From NCBI GenBank assembly GCA_035507035.1, contig DATJOJ010000019.1:36573-100572 (forward strand): a stretch of DNA of 64,000 nt. Reading direction: 5' to 3'. This DNA comes from DATJOJ01 sp035507035. Its GTDB lineage: Bacteria; Acidobacteriota; Terriglobia; Terriglobales; Acidobacteriaceae. The stretch's first letter is position 1; every line of letters starts with the position of its first letter. The translations under genes and the position numbers were made by a program. This document shows positions 34,667-43,803 of the stretch, piece by piece. Below the pieces are notes generated by a model that saw only the letters and a list, made by a program, of their open reading frames with translations, was not told where the DNA came from and ran no database searches.

Positions 34667-35026
34667 TCACCGTCCAAGCAGGGCGATCACGGCGAAGAAT
34701 AGTGCAAGTCCAGTGGCGATCGTCATTGCGAAACGAAACCTGGGATGAATTTCCGCAAGAAGCGGCCTGTGCTCATCACAGTAGACTTGTGGAGCTGTCG
34801 TTGGGTCGAAGTAATACTTTCCGCGTCTCTCCAGTTGAACAGCAATGTTAAGACCCGCCCTTGTTGCCTGGGCCGTGCATCCCCGCGAGCAGCAATTTGC
34901 CATGACACCGTCCGGTAACCGCCGGAGCTGCGGATGAATCGCGTTCATGGCGCCTCCGACCGCAAAGTATGCAAGAAGCATCGCCATGGAAACTGCCACG
35001 ACAATCGCAACCGCGAGGCCAATCAC
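34667..35026 (-). CDS. small membrane protein with Cys/His-rich central segment
   Basis: 119 residues from a GTG. Hydrophobic helices at about 1-27 and 97-118 flank a soluble middle containing CCSRGC and YCDEHRP, four Cys and one His that could bind metal. No Shine-Dalgarno is visible, and a later Met start is possible. Not recognised as a named family. Coding is supported by the clear two-helix pattern, not by homology. Confidence 0.6.
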   Translation of the reverse strand: MIGLAVAIVVAVSMAMLLAYFAVGGAMNAIHPQLRRLPDGVMANCCSRGCTAQATRAGLNIAVQLERRGKYYFDPTTAPQVYCDEHRPLLAEIHPRFRFAMTIATGLALFFAVIALLGR

Positions 35027-35130
35027 TGTGGCTCCAATTGTAGCCGCGAGGGGACCTTGGTGTTAAGCGTTGTGAAAGCCCGTTGGAGGCTGATCCCACC
35101 GTTAATGGTTCCCCACACGTACTTCAGGGC

Positions 35131-35769
35131 TTACCCTCGCGAAGCTTCTAACCCGGCCGTTCTCACCGGTGGCATCTTCCTGGAACTGAATCGCGGAATC
35201 ACCCATACCACGATCCGATATCCCAGCAGCACGCCCAGCACCACCGCATACTCGAGCGGTTTGTGAATGTCAGCTTTCACCAGCCACCAGTAGTGAATCA
35301 CACCCGCAATGGCGGCGAAGTAAATCAAACGATGCAGCCCCTGCCACCGCTTTCCTCCAAGGCGGCGAATCCAGCCGCTAGTCGAAGTGAAGGCCAAAGG
35401 AATGAGCAAGAGAAACCCCGTGAATCCGACCGTGATGAACTTTCTTTTTTCGATGTCCTTTAGCATTGCATGCACATCGAAAAATTTGTCCAGCCAGATA
35501 TAGGTCAAAAAGTGCAGCGTGACGTAGAAGAACGCAAACAGCCCAAACATGCGGCGAAACCGGATGAGCCAGGGCTGGCCGGTCAACTTCCGAAGTGGAG
35601 TGATGGCAAGCGTTACTAATAAGAAGATCAGCGTCCAATCACCGGTCGAATGCGTGATGACCTCAATCGGATTGGCGCCCAGCGCGTTGCTATAGGCCTT
35701 CCAGCCCAACCGCGCCAGCGGCCCCAGGCAAGCGAGAAACACCACGGGTTTGAACCAGCGAACTGGCAT
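35131..35769 (-). CDS. msrQ: MsrQ-like heme-binding membrane subunit
   Basis: 212 residues, about six transmembrane helices, ferric-reductase-like (YedZ) family. It passes electrons from the quinone pool or flavin to periplasmic MsrP, which repairs methionine sulfoxide in envelope proteins. Seen: RLGWKAYSNALGANPIEVITHSTGDWTL at the N-terminus (split in the family alignment around the heme His), FGLFAFFYVTLHFLTY, and RLGGKRWQGLHRLIY with further heme histidines. It starts 3 bp after the msrP stop. Confidence 0.93.
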   Translation of the reverse strand: MPVRWFKPVVFLACLGPLARLGWKAYSNALGANPIEVITHSTGDWTLIFLLVTLAITPLRKLTGQPWLIRFRRMFGLFAFFYVTLHFLTYIWLDKFFDVHAMLKDIEKRKFITVGFTGFLLLIPLAFTSTSGWIRRLGGKRWQGLHRLIYFAAIAGVIHYWWLVKADIHKPLEYAVVLGVLLGYRIVVWVIPRFSSRKMPPVRTAGLEASRG

Positions 35770-35772
35770 TGG

Positions 35773-36732
35773 TCAAAAATTCTTGCGGAGATCCATTCCG
35801 CTGTAGAGGCTCGCCACCTGATCGTATCCGTTGAACATGAGCGTCGGCCGCTTGCGAAATTCTCCCAGACGCCGCTCTGTAGCCTGGCTCCAGCGCGGGT
35901 GATCCACGTTCGGATTCACGTTGGAATAAAAACCATACTCATCCGGCGCCATTTTGTTCCATGTGTTGAGCGGCTGCTTGTCGGTGAAACGAATCCTTAC
36001 AATCGCCTTGGCGCTCTTGAATCCATATTTCCACGGCACCACGATCCGCAACGGCGCTCCATCCTGATTGGGCAAATCCTCCCCATACATTCCAAAGCAA
36101 AGCAGCGCCAGTGGATGCATCGCCTCATCCATGCGCAAACCTTCTACATACGGCCAATCCAGAACGCGCTCCCTCTGACCGGGCATCTGCTTCGGATCAT
36201 AGATCGTAGTGAACTCCATAAATTTGGCTTTGCTCAGCGGCTGCGCCCGCTTGATCAGTTCGCTCAGCGAAAACCCTACCCACGGCACCACGATCGACCA
36301 TCCTTCCACGCAGCGATGCCGGTAAATGCGCTCCTCCGGTGAGGCCATTTTGATGATTGTGTCGACATCGAGTTCTTGTTTTTTGCTGACCAATCCGTCA
36401 ACCGTGACTTTCCACGGCCGGGTTCTGAAATCCTTCGCCAGCCCGGCGGGCTCGTACTTGTCGGTCGAGAATTCGTAATAGTTGTTGTAATTGGTTACAT
36501 CTTTATACGGCGTGATCGTCTCCGTGGTCGAAAACGAGCTCTTTTGAATTCCGCTGATCTTGTTGTTAGCCGAGGCTGTAATGGCAGGGGAAATCAATTT
36601 TCCGAACCGAGCGCTCACCGCTGCGGCTCCCCCCAGTACTGCCGCCCCGGCAAGAAACTTACGACGGTTCAAGTACAGACTTTTCGGCGTGATCTCCGAA
36701 AACCGAATATCCGCCGGTTTCTTAATCAGCAT
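35773..36732 (-). CDS. msrP: MsrP-like molybdopterin methionine sulfoxide reductase
   Basis: 319 residues. Twin-arginine signal with Arg23-Arg24 in LNRRKFLAGAAVLGG, so it is exported folded with its molybdenum cofactor. The sulfite-oxidase-like domain has the Mo-binding Cys141 in YRHRCVEGWSIVVPW. Other family blocks are EFSTDKYEPA, RPWKVTVDGLV and PLRIVVPWKYGFKSAK. GGGGAAG lies 4 bp before the ATG. Operon with msrQ; divergent from a cytochrome c gene. Confidence 0.95.
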   Translation of the reverse strand: MLIKKPADIRFSEITPKSLYLNRRKFLAGAAVLGGAAAVSARFGKLISPAITASANNKISGIQKSSFSTTETITPYKDVTNYNNYYEFSTDKYEPAGLAKDFRTRPWKVTVDGLVSKKQELDVDTIIKMASPEERIYRHRCVEGWSIVVPWVGFSLSELIKRAQPLSKAKFMEFTTIYDPKQMPGQRERVLDWPYVEGLRMDEAMHPLALLCFGMYGEDLPNQDGAPLRIVVPWKYGFKSAKAIVRIRFTDKQPLNTWNKMAPDEYGFYSNVNPNVDHPRWSQATERRLGEFRKRPTLMFNGYDQVASLYSGMDLRKNF

Positions 36733-37049
36733 TGACTTCCCCTAATAAAAGTACGGATGCCTCAGCCCAATGGATTGGTGCCAAACAGCCCCTGCAAATC
36801 AGATTCGCATTGTTCAAAAAAGTAACAAAGGGTGATGCTTTAAAGCGCTTTAGTATGAAGGCGTTTCGCTGTCGAAAACCGATTACACTTGTAATTGTGA
36901 CGCCGCTCCTTGCCAACTGTCCCGGAAAGTATTAAATTCCTTGATTCCCCGTTGAATGAAGCGTGGCTGGTATGAAAGTAAGGCGAGGTCCGTCTGCAAC
37001 GAAATGTTTCTGCCGTCGGCTGCCTTCTCATGTCCCTAGGAGAAAAAGA
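36733..37049. promoter_or_regulatory. divergent promoter region between msrP and a cytochrome c gene
   Basis: 317 bp without a gene. The one notable element is an inverted repeat ATTAC-N4-GTAAT at 36882-36895, a possible operator. The start of the cytochrome gene is preceded by AGGAGA at 37039-37044. A longer reading frame running into this region from 36963 lacks a signal peptide and is not preferred. No convincing -35/-10 pair was found. Confidence 0.4.
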
Positions 37050-37370
37050 ATGAAAAGTTTGATCAAAGCAGTTCTCGCAATCGCAGCTTTCGCAATGCTG
37101 TTTTCGACTTTCTCGCTGGCCGATTCCGGCGGCGACACCTTTAAAGCAAAGTGCGCCATGTGCCATGGTGCAGATGGCAAAGGCGCCACCGGCATGGGCA
37201 AAAGCTTGGGCCTTCGCGATCTCGGCTCGGCCGACGTGCAAGGTCAATCGGATGCCGATCTGACTAATATCATCACCAACGGCAAGGGCAAGATGCCGAA
37301 ATACGACGGCAAATTGACCAAGGACCAGATCAACGACGTCGTAAAATATATTCGTACGCTCAAACACTAA
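37050..37370 (+). CDS. small periplasmic cytochrome c
   Basis: 106 residues from the ATG at 37050 with AGGAGA upstream. Signal peptide about 1-24, then a monoheme class I cytochrome c: CAMCHGADGKG (heme at Cys35-His39) and distal Met in GKMPKYDGKLT. The ending INDVVKYIRTL is the usual C-terminal helix. It probably carries electrons in the periplasm. Divergent from msrP. Confidence 0.92.
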   Translation: MKSLIKAVLAIAAFAMLFSTFSLADSGGDTFKAKCAMCHGADGKGATGMGKSLGLRDLGSADVQGQSDADLTNIITNGKGKMPKYDGKLTKDQINDVVKYIRTLKH

Positions 37371-37501
37371 GCTGGCAGGCCAACGCCGTCAGCACACCGG
37401 ATTCGCGAGGGCAACTTCGGCCGCGCGTCTGCCTCTAATCACGATGGATGCGGACTGCGGTGGAGTTGTCCTGGCAATCTTTGAGCGGCGGGGCAGCCCC
37501 C

Positions 37502-38650
37502 ATGTTTAGAAAATTGCTTAGTGCACTCGCAGTCGTAACCTTCAGTTGCGTAACCCTCTTTGGCCAGGATGGGGCATCGGCTCCTGCAACCAAAGATTAC
37601 TCATTCACTCTTTCTGCCAGCGGAACTTGGACCGACACCGGCATAACCTTGCAGCCCAACGAGACGGTGCAAGTCTCCCCTGCAACTGCATGCACCGCCT
37701 CCTCGAACGACAATCTTCCGCTCTCCTCCGCCCCCGCCGGCTCCCTCATCGCAAAATTAGCTGCTGACGCCACGCCGATTCAGGTAAGCTCCAACGGCGA
37801 CATTGAAATTTCGCAAGCTGGCCATCTTTTCCTCGCCACCAACGGAAAATGTCCGGCGAGCAAAACTGTCACCGTTCACGTCGCGCCGCTCTCACAAAAA
37901 GATAGACTCAAGCAACAAGCGGAAAGTGCGGCCGCGATTTTTCTGCAAGGACAATTCGGTAATACCGTGGGCGATGCCGCAGGCAAGCTCCTCGGCACTC
38001 CAACGCCAACCGCCGCGACCGCCGCGTCTTTAAAAATTTCCGCCGCGCCGCTCGATCCTCGCCTGCGCAAAGACATCGACGGCCTGCCGCGCCGCGTCAA
38101 CGATCAGTTCAAGAATCTCGGCGACATGGTTAATTTTGTTTTGATCGGCTCCGAAGCGGACGTCAAAAGCATTTTGACCGCAGCCAACTGGCATGTGGCC
38201 GATACCAGCGATACTGGAGCGGTGGTGGCAGCGATCAATAACACGTATCAGAACCAGGATTACATGGCCATGCCGATGAGTACTCTCTACCTCTTCGGAC
38301 GCCCGCAGGACTTCGGCTACGAAATGGCCGAGCCCATTGCCATGGTTGCCAGCCGGCATCACTTCCGCCTCTGGAAAGCTTCCTTCACTTGGAACGGACA
38401 ACCCGTGTGGGCGGGCGCGGGCACGCATGACATTGGTTTCGCCAAGGACAAGCGGAACGGCAGCGTCACTCACAAGATCGATCCCAATCTCGATGGCGAG
38501 CGCACCAACATTGGCGATAGCTTGCAGAAAACCGGCAAGGTGCAGAGCATGAGCTACTACTCGCCGCCCAACGCAGTCACAGAAGCCAAGAATGCGACCG
38601 GCGACAGCTACACCTCGGACGGAAAAATCCTGATAATTTTTCTGAAGTAG
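37502..38650 (+). CDS. secreted protein with LssY C-terminal-like domain
   Basis: 382 residues from the ATG at 37502, which starts signal peptide MFRKLLSALAVVTFSCVTLFG; an upstream ATG at 37448 adds 18 residues before the signal and is less likely. Residues about 22-130 form a beta-rich region with SGTWTDTGITLQPNETVQVS (similar to PA-IL/lectin-like or CBM segments). Residues about 215-380 match LssY_C: FVLIGSEADVKSILTAANW, MSTLYLFGRPQDFGYE and a conserved HDIGF. LssY_C is usually attached to PAP2 phosphatases; here it is soluble and exported. Function unknown. Confidence 0.85.
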   Translation: MFRKLLSALAVVTFSCVTLFGQDGASAPATKDYSFTLSASGTWTDTGITLQPNETVQVSPATACTASSNDNLPLSSAPAGSLIAKLAADATPIQVSSNGDIEISQAGHLFLATNGKCPASKTVTVHVAPLSQKDRLKQQAESAAAIFLQGQFGNTVGDAAGKLLGTPTPTAATAASLKISAAPLDPRLRKDIDGLPRRVNDQFKNLGDMVNFVLIGSEADVKSILTAANWHVADTSDTGAVVAAINNTYQNQDYMAMPMSTLYLFGRPQDFGYEMAEPIAMVASRHHFRLWKASFTWNGQPVWAGAGTHDIGFAKDKRNGSVTHKIDPNLDGERTNIGDSLQKTGKVQSMSYYSPPNAVTEAKNATGDSYTSDGKILIIFLK

Positions 38651-38659
38651 CGCTAGCCG

Positions 38660-41506
38660 TTACTGCACTCGCAGGTATTCCGCTTTCGCCTCGCGCAACA
38701 CTGGCAGGTCTGGATCCGCATCTTTCCATATCGCAAACAAATCCTGATACGCCAGCCGGCTATGCACTTTGTCTCCCTGCATGGCATAAGCGCGCGCCAA
38801 TCCAAGCTGCAGCATCGGAAAAAACGGATCCGGGCCAAATGTATTTTTCAAACCGATCGCCCGCTGATAGAGTTGCACCGCGTCCCCCGCCTGTCCTGCT
38901 TTTAGAAAAACAAGTCCCCGCAAAAACAAAGTGCTGGAATCCACACGCGCATACACCAGCGCTCCGTCGAGCAAGCTGGCTGCCTGCGCCAGGTCGCCAT
39001 GGTTCATGGCGATGATCGCTTTCACTGCGGGAACCGAAACAAATTGAACCCAGGTGTCATACGGTCGCTTTTGCGCATCTTCGTTGGCCAAATCCAAAGC
39101 CCGTTTCTCTTCTCCAAAGTAGGCCAAAACGCCGGCGACTCCCTCCACTATGTTCGAGGATTTCGAAATCTTGAGTGCCTGTTCTACTGCATCCAATGAC
39201 TCTTTCTTTTCGCCATAGAGAGCGTCGACCGCCGACTCCTGCTGATACTCTCCCGCGACCACTTCTTTCAGCGCCAGCCGGTCCGCCGCCTCTCGCATTT
39301 GCGTGCCATATTCGCGCGCTTTTCGCAGCTCGCCGTGATAGCTGGCCAGGTTCGCATTGAATCCGAGCAAGTTCAGTTGGCCGCCGGGATCATCTTTGAG
39401 AAACTGCTGCTCGCGGTCCATGGTCGCAGTGTCGCCCTGCAGCCACGCAATGTACGCCAACTGCGCATGCACACCCCACCCGCCTATCCTTCGTTGTACC
39501 GCTTGATTCAATGTCGTCTTGGCTTCATCCAAACGGTTTACGTTGACGTAGCAGTTGGCCAGTAAGGTGTAGTAGTTCGCGCTATCGGGATCAAGTTGCA
39601 CGGCCTTCTGAGCATTCTGCAATGCGTTGTCGAACTGTCCTAGCCGGTTGTAAATATTCGCGACATTTCCATAAGGGATCGCATCCCGCGGATAGGTTTG
39701 CTTATACAGCTCCAGCGCAGTAATCCCCTTATCGAGCTGTCCCGCATCCGCGTAGTAATGCTCCATGATGTAAAACTTCTCGTGCTCACTGGCCCGGTCG
39801 CGCAGTTCGAAAGCTTTTTCCCGATACTGCTCGTCTAAATCATGCTGCCCCAGGTTGCCGTAAGTCACCGCCAGCCTGGCCCAGGCCAATGCGAAATTCG
39901 GATCCAACTCCACCGCGCGCTTGTATAGAGGCTGTGCCTCTAGATCAGCGCCGTCGAAATGTTTCGCGTCACCGAGAGTAAACGCCTTCAGTGCCTCCAG
40001 CGACGAAGTCGTCGCCTCCGACAAAGGCATGTTGTACTTCTGCAACGAAGCCAGCGACTCGCCCAACTTGCGCCGTAATTTCGAGCTCGCGCTGTGCAGC
40101 GCATTCAGCACATCTTCTTTATTATCGGCTTGCGCTTGCTCCTGCCCGAGCGATTCGCCCGTCGCCGCATTCACCGCCTCCACCGTGATCACATACTGGC
40201 TTCCCAGGCTCGCAATCGAACCCGTGAGCATGGCCTTAATTCCGTCGCGCAGACAAATCTCGCGTCCCACGTCGGCGGTAATGCGATCGTCCGCAGGCCG
40301 GCCCATATACTGCAACGTTTGCCGGATCCTCTGATCCGAAACCACGTTGAAATAGGGCGATTGCGAAAAGTCCACCGACTCCGCCTTCTTTAGCGTTCCA
40401 TCAAACACCGGATCGGCCGTAGTATTCGCGAAATCCGTAACCAGAATCGTGTCCTTCTCGGTCATCGCTACGCTGTGCTTTCGCGAGAAAAAGACGAATA
40501 CCCCGGCTGCGACCGCGATCAACACGACCGCCACATAAATCCACGTCCTGCTGCGCGTTTCCGCGACGCCTATTCGCCCCGAGGAGCCGTGGGCCACGCC
40601 AATCGTTCCCGACTCCGTGTCCCGCCGCAGCCGCTTGAGATCAGCTCGAACTTCCGCCGCGCTTTGATAGCGCAGATCTTTATCTTTCTCGAGCAGCTTG
40701 GTGATGATGCCTTCGAGCGGCGCCGGCACTTCTGGATTCAGCCGCACCGCCGGCACCGGCGTGCGATTGAGAATCGCTTCAAAAACCACCGCCGATGTTT
40801 CACCGCGAAATGGCAGCGTTCCCGTGCACATTTCATAGAGCACCGTGCCGAACGAAAACAAATCAGTTCGCGGATCAAGGTCCTTGCCTCGCGCCTGCTC
40901 CGGCGACATGTATGCTACCGTGCCGACGGTCGAACCCGGGCTGGTCAGCGTCAACTCATCGATCGTGACGGCCGATCCCATGGTCGCGGTCCCGAGAACC
41001 GCCTCCGGCTTCAAATGTTTCGCCAAGCCAAAATCCAGCAGCTTGGCCTGATTGCGCGTGGTCACGAAAATGTTCGCCGGCTTGATATCGCGATGCACAA
41101 TCCCCTTGGCATGTGCCGCATCCAGCGCATCCGCGATCTGGATGCCCAGGTCCAGCACGGCATGTATCTCCATCGGATGAGCGCCCATCAGTTCTTTGAG
41201 CGTTTTGCCCTCGAGCAATTCCATCGCGAGGAACAGACGCCCGTCCTCAGCCTGCCCGATTTCATAAATTGTGCAGATGTTGGGATGGTTCAGCGCCGAA
41301 GCCGCCCGTGCTTCAGATTTGAAGCGCTCCAGCACGGCAGGGTCTTTTTCCAGCTCTCCCGGCAGAAACTTCAGCGCTACGTGCCGGCCGAGATTGAGGT
41401 CCTCGGCCTCATATACCACGCCCATGCCGCCGCCGCCAAGTTGCTGCAGGACGCGGTAGTGGGAGATGGTCTGACCAATCATGAAACGCCCATTTTCCGG
41501 GAGCAC
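38660..41506 (-). CDS. Ser/Thr protein kinase with C-terminal TPR sensor region
   Basis: 948 residues (940 if the ATG at 41482 is used). Hanks-type kinase domain about 14-290: GGGGMGVVYEAED, Lys46 in VALKFLPG, HRDIKPANIF with Asp140, DFGLA with Asp158, MSPEQARG. A single transmembrane helix at about 320-340 (TWIYVAVVLIAVAAGVFVFF) places the rest outside. That part has a FlgO/adenylate-cyclase-like region (about 350-470) and then at least eight TPR units to the end. This architecture is hugely expanded in Acidobacteria. Substrate unknown. Convergent with the LssY_C gene, only 9 bp apart. Confidence 0.94.
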   Translation of the reverse strand: MLPENGRFMIGQTISHYRVLQQLGGGGMGVVYEAEDLNLGRHVALKFLPGELEKDPAVLERFKSEARAASALNHPNICTIYEIGQAEDGRLFLAMELLEGKTLKELMGAHPMEIHAVLDLGIQIADALDAAHAKGIVHRDIKPANIFVTTRNQAKLLDFGLAKHLKPEAVLGTATMGSAVTIDELTLTSPGSTVGTVAYMSPEQARGKDLDPRTDLFSFGTVLYEMCTGTLPFRGETSAVVFEAILNRTPVPAVRLNPEVPAPLEGIITKLLEKDKDLRYQSAAEVRADLKRLRRDTESGTIGVAHGSSGRIGVAETRSRTWIYVAVVLIAVAAGVFVFFSRKHSVAMTEKDTILVTDFANTTADPVFDGTLKKAESVDFSQSPYFNVVSDQRIRQTLQYMGRPADDRITADVGREICLRDGIKAMLTGSIASLGSQYVITVEAVNAATGESLGQEQAQADNKEDVLNALHSASSKLRRKLGESLASLQKYNMPLSEATTSSLEALKAFTLGDAKHFDGADLEAQPLYKRAVELDPNFALAWARLAVTYGNLGQHDLDEQYREKAFELRDRASEHEKFYIMEHYYADAGQLDKGITALELYKQTYPRDAIPYGNVANIYNRLGQFDNALQNAQKAVQLDPDSANYYTLLANCYVNVNRLDEAKTTLNQAVQRRIGGWGVHAQLAYIAWLQGDTATMDREQQFLKDDPGGQLNLLGFNANLASYHGELRKAREYGTQMREAADRLALKEVVAGEYQQESAVDALYGEKKESLDAVEQALKISKSSNIVEGVAGVLAYFGEEKRALDLANEDAQKRPYDTWVQFVSVPAVKAIIAMNHGDLAQAASLLDGALVYARVDSSTLFLRGLVFLKAGQAGDAVQLYQRAIGLKNTFGPDPFFPMLQLGLARAYAMQGDKVHSRLAYQDLFAIWKDADPDLPVLREAKAEYLRVQ

Positions 41507-41649
41507 TTTCGATGTTAGCTGCGAGGGAAGGCCCCGTCAAACACTAGAGAAGATACGTAGAAACACAAAGTTTTGTTCGGATGCGGGGTGATTTCGTTGA
41601 CCACGGTCCGCGAGCTAACGTGGCATAACAAAATGTTTCTGTGGGCTGC

Positions 41650-41680
41650 CCCGCTCCTTGCCGCTTTTGCAAGGGGCGGG
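41650..41680 (-). terminator. GC-rich hairpin after the TPR gene
   Basis: CCCGCTCCTTGC (41650-41661) pairs with GCAAGGGGCGGG (41669-41680), 12 bp with one G-T pair and a 7-nt loop. It begins 8 bp after the stop of the minus-strand gene 41688-42629. The downstream strand has ACATTTTGTT further on rather than an immediate U-run. Confidence 0.6.
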
Positions 41681-41687
41681 CGGGGGA

Positions 41688-42629
41688 TCACCCCAGCTTC
41701 TTCCTGGCCAGCGGCCGCGCAAACGCGTTCCCCGGATTGTGATTGTTAAACGTCATCACCTTCCGGTAGCAATCCATCGCCTGATCTTTCTCGCCCGACT
41801 TTTCGTAGGCTTCGCCCAACAAAGCAAGAATGAACGGATCGTTCTGATCCGCCTTCTGCAGATCGGCAATCGCGGTCTTGTAGTCGCCTAAATAGAACGC
41901 GACGTAACCTGTTAAATAGGGAAAAAACTTCTCCTGCTGCGGATTCTTCGCCTTGTCGAGCGCAGCCTTTGCCGCATCCACTTCTTTCTTCGCCTCGTCG
42001 GCATCGCCGCGCCGAGCCGCAATTCGCGCCTGCGCGTGCGCCCAGCGAAATTCCCACAAATATTTGTAATTATCTTCGAGACTGGGCTTACGCAACGCGG
42101 TTTGATATCCGACCTGATACCACCTGTACGCGCCATCCAGATCGCCCGATTCCAGCGCAATCCTTCCCATCTCGTTGGCAATCTCTCCGGCGCCAGAAAA
42201 ATCCTGACTCGCCGCGCGAGCGTCGAAAACTTGCTTCTCGTACTTTTCCGCTTCGCTTGCCTTACTCTCGAAGGCGTACGACACCGCCATCGCCCGCAGC
42301 GCCAGCTGTTGCTGGTCGCCCGACGCCGCTCCAATCGCCTTTTCGAAATGCCCGCGAGCTTCGCTGTAGTTGCCTTGCAAATCCAGCGAGATGCCCATGG
42401 CCAGGTGCGCATCGAAGAGATTCGGCTCCATCTGCAGCGCTTGCTGATAGAGCGCAATGGCCTCGCTTTGCTTGCCCTCGCTGTTCAGCTTTTGTCCCTG
42501 CTTCACCAGCTTGATGGCAGCGCGATCTTCAGCGTCCTTGGGCTGTGCCACTAGCCCTGCGGAGAGCAGCAAAGTTCCACAAAGGGCTAGAACAGAGATA
42601 GAGGATCGAAAAGAAAAGTGCGCTTTCAT
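41688..42629 (-). CDS. secreted TPR-repeat protein
   Basis: 313 residues from the ATG at 42629, which begins the signal peptide MKAHFSFRSSISVLALCG...LVAQ; a frame extension to 42704 has no signal. Seen: TPR-like helical pairs, e.g. AIALYQQALQMEPNLFDAHL, GDLDGAYRWYQVGYQ and PFILALLGEAYEKSGEKDQA. A protein-protein scaffold in the periplasm is likely. It is upstream of the kinase gene on the same strand (182 bp apart, hairpin between), so co-regulation is not certain. Confidence 0.88.
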   Translation of the reverse strand: MKAHFSFRSSISVLALCGTLLLSAGLVAQPKDAEDRAAIKLVKQGQKLNSEGKQSEAIALYQQALQMEPNLFDAHLAMGISLDLQGNYSEARGHFEKAIGAASGDQQQLALRAMAVSYAFESKASEAEKYEKQVFDARAASQDFSGAGEIANEMGRIALESGDLDGAYRWYQVGYQTALRKPSLEDNYKYLWEFRWAHAQARIAARRGDADEAKKEVDAAKAALDKAKNPQQEKFFPYLTGYVAFYLGDYKTAIADLQKADQNDPFILALLGEAYEKSGEKDQAMDCYRKVMTFNNHNPGNAFARPLARKKLG

Positions 42630-42732
42630 GGCGCAGATTATGACACAGGGCGGAGTCGCGTGCCAGAAAGCGTTTGGGTGGGCTCCTGGGAGAAGCAGGG
42701 GCAATAGCTCTCCGGCTCGGCGGCTTTGTCCG

Positions 42733-43191
42733 CTACTTCAGCCTCACGCTTACTCGACCAGATTTTGGAATGCTCGCAATGAAAGGAGGATTTTCCTTTC
42801 GGTAGATACGTGCAATGTCCCGTAGTGCCGCGATCAACATTTCGGCCATTTCCACGCCGCTGTAGTTGCCGGAACTGAAGTAGAATTCGCGAATCTTGTG
42901 CTGGCGAACTGCGAGTTTCTCTAATTCGTTATATCGGATGCGCTTGTCTTTCGTCAGCAAAACCCAGCCTTTCTCGCCAACCAGTGGAAGCCATTCCGTG
43001 TCCTCTGTGCCTGGGGCAAAGTGCTGGCAGTGGCGCTCGTGACGCACGCCATGTTGAACGAGAGCTTCGAGAATCGGTTTGCAGTTGTGAAGATTTTCGT
43101 CGAGATAAAGCACGAAGTCTTCAGGCAGCGACAGCGGCCGTCCTCTGCTCCCAGCGGATTGCTTCTTCGATCTTTCGCGGCTCGACGCCAT
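42733..43191 (-). CDS. PIN-like toxin candidate (DUF5615/VapC45 type)
   Basis: 152 residues. The core has the PIN-like acidic pattern: FVLYLDENL (Asp/Glu), GTEDTEWLPLVGEKGWVLLTKDKRIRYN (two more Asp and the conserved T-x-D). This matches the short DUF5615/Mut7-C-like RNase fold rather than the classical VapC. The first 23 residues are basic. Its start lies 71 bp inside the upstream antitoxin gene. An RNA-cleaving toxin is the likely role. Last gene of a four-gene operon. Confidence 0.85.
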   Translation of the reverse strand: MASSRERSKKQSAGSRGRPLSLPEDFVLYLDENLHNCKPILEALVQHGVRHERHCQHFAPGTEDTEWLPLVGEKGWVLLTKDKRIRYNELEKLAVRQHKIREFYFSSGNYSGVEMAEMLIAALRDIARIYRKENPPFIASIPKSGRVSVRLK

Positions 43192-43792
43192 ATTCAGCAG
43201 CGAGGTCGTCTATGGATTCGCGGGCATTGAACCTGGAAGCGACCACTGCGGTCGAAATGCCGGTACCCGTGATCACCGGCTTGCCGAAACCCACTGCGGG
43301 ATTGATCTGGATGAACCTTGGCTCGTCGTGCTTGCGCTCCATGACAAATGGGTACAGCTTGAACAGGCCTTTGGGGTCGCGTTCGATGCGTTCGAGGTAA
43401 AGCTCCATCACGCCGGGCATCAGAATTTGCTCGTCTTTTGAGAGGCTCACAATCTTGCCTAGGTGCTCGATGAAGAGGTCGCGGCGATCGGTCTGGAATG
43501 CCTGCTCGATCAGCGGATGTTTATGCTGAACATACTTGGCAAGCGTGGCCAGCGCCTTTCGTACTTTGGGAATTCGCACATCGTAGATCGCCCGCATGCT
43601 GCTTAGCATGTAGCATTCGAGCAGATTGCTGAAAGAAAGGCGCGCCGGTTCTGTGCTGGCGAGCTTGATCAATGGAGAAACCGATCCTCCGCCTTTGACC
43701 CAATAGACGAGAGTATTCTGCGGCACCAGGAGGTACTGCGCCGCCTCCGCGACGCCGTAGATTGGAGTTTCCATTAAAGTTGAGTCGGCCAT
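43121..43792 (-). CDS. DUF433-domain antitoxin candidate (VapB45 type)
   Basis: 223 residues. N-terminal MerR-like helix-turn-helix (YGVAEAAQYLLVPQNTLVYW, about 13-32), a helical middle, and a C-terminal DUF433 domain (about 155-220: RFIQINPAVGFGKPVITGTG, FNARESIDDLAAEYGV). DUF433 proteins pair with DUF5615/PIN-like toxins. The start is preceded by AAGGGGG that overlaps the stop of the upstream 497-residue gene, so translation is coupled. As antitoxin it would bind the toxin and repress the operon. Confidence 0.86.
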   Translation of the reverse strand: MADSTLMETPIYGVAEAAQYLLVPQNTLVYWVKGGGSVSPLIKLASTEPARLSFSNLLECYMLSSMRAIYDVRIPKVRKALATLAKYVQHKHPLIEQAFQTDRRDLFIEHLGKIVSLSKDEQILMPGVMELYLERIERDPKGLFKLYPFVMERKHDEPRFIQINPAVGFGKPVITGTGISTAVVASRFNARESIDDLAAEYGVEPRKIEEAIRWEQRTAAVAA

Positions 43793-43803
43793 TCTATGCC
43801 CCC

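Noticed and set aside
40475..41518. 347-codon plus-strand frame over the kinase domain
   Set aside because: Shadow of the kinase gene; Arg/His rich and without family features.
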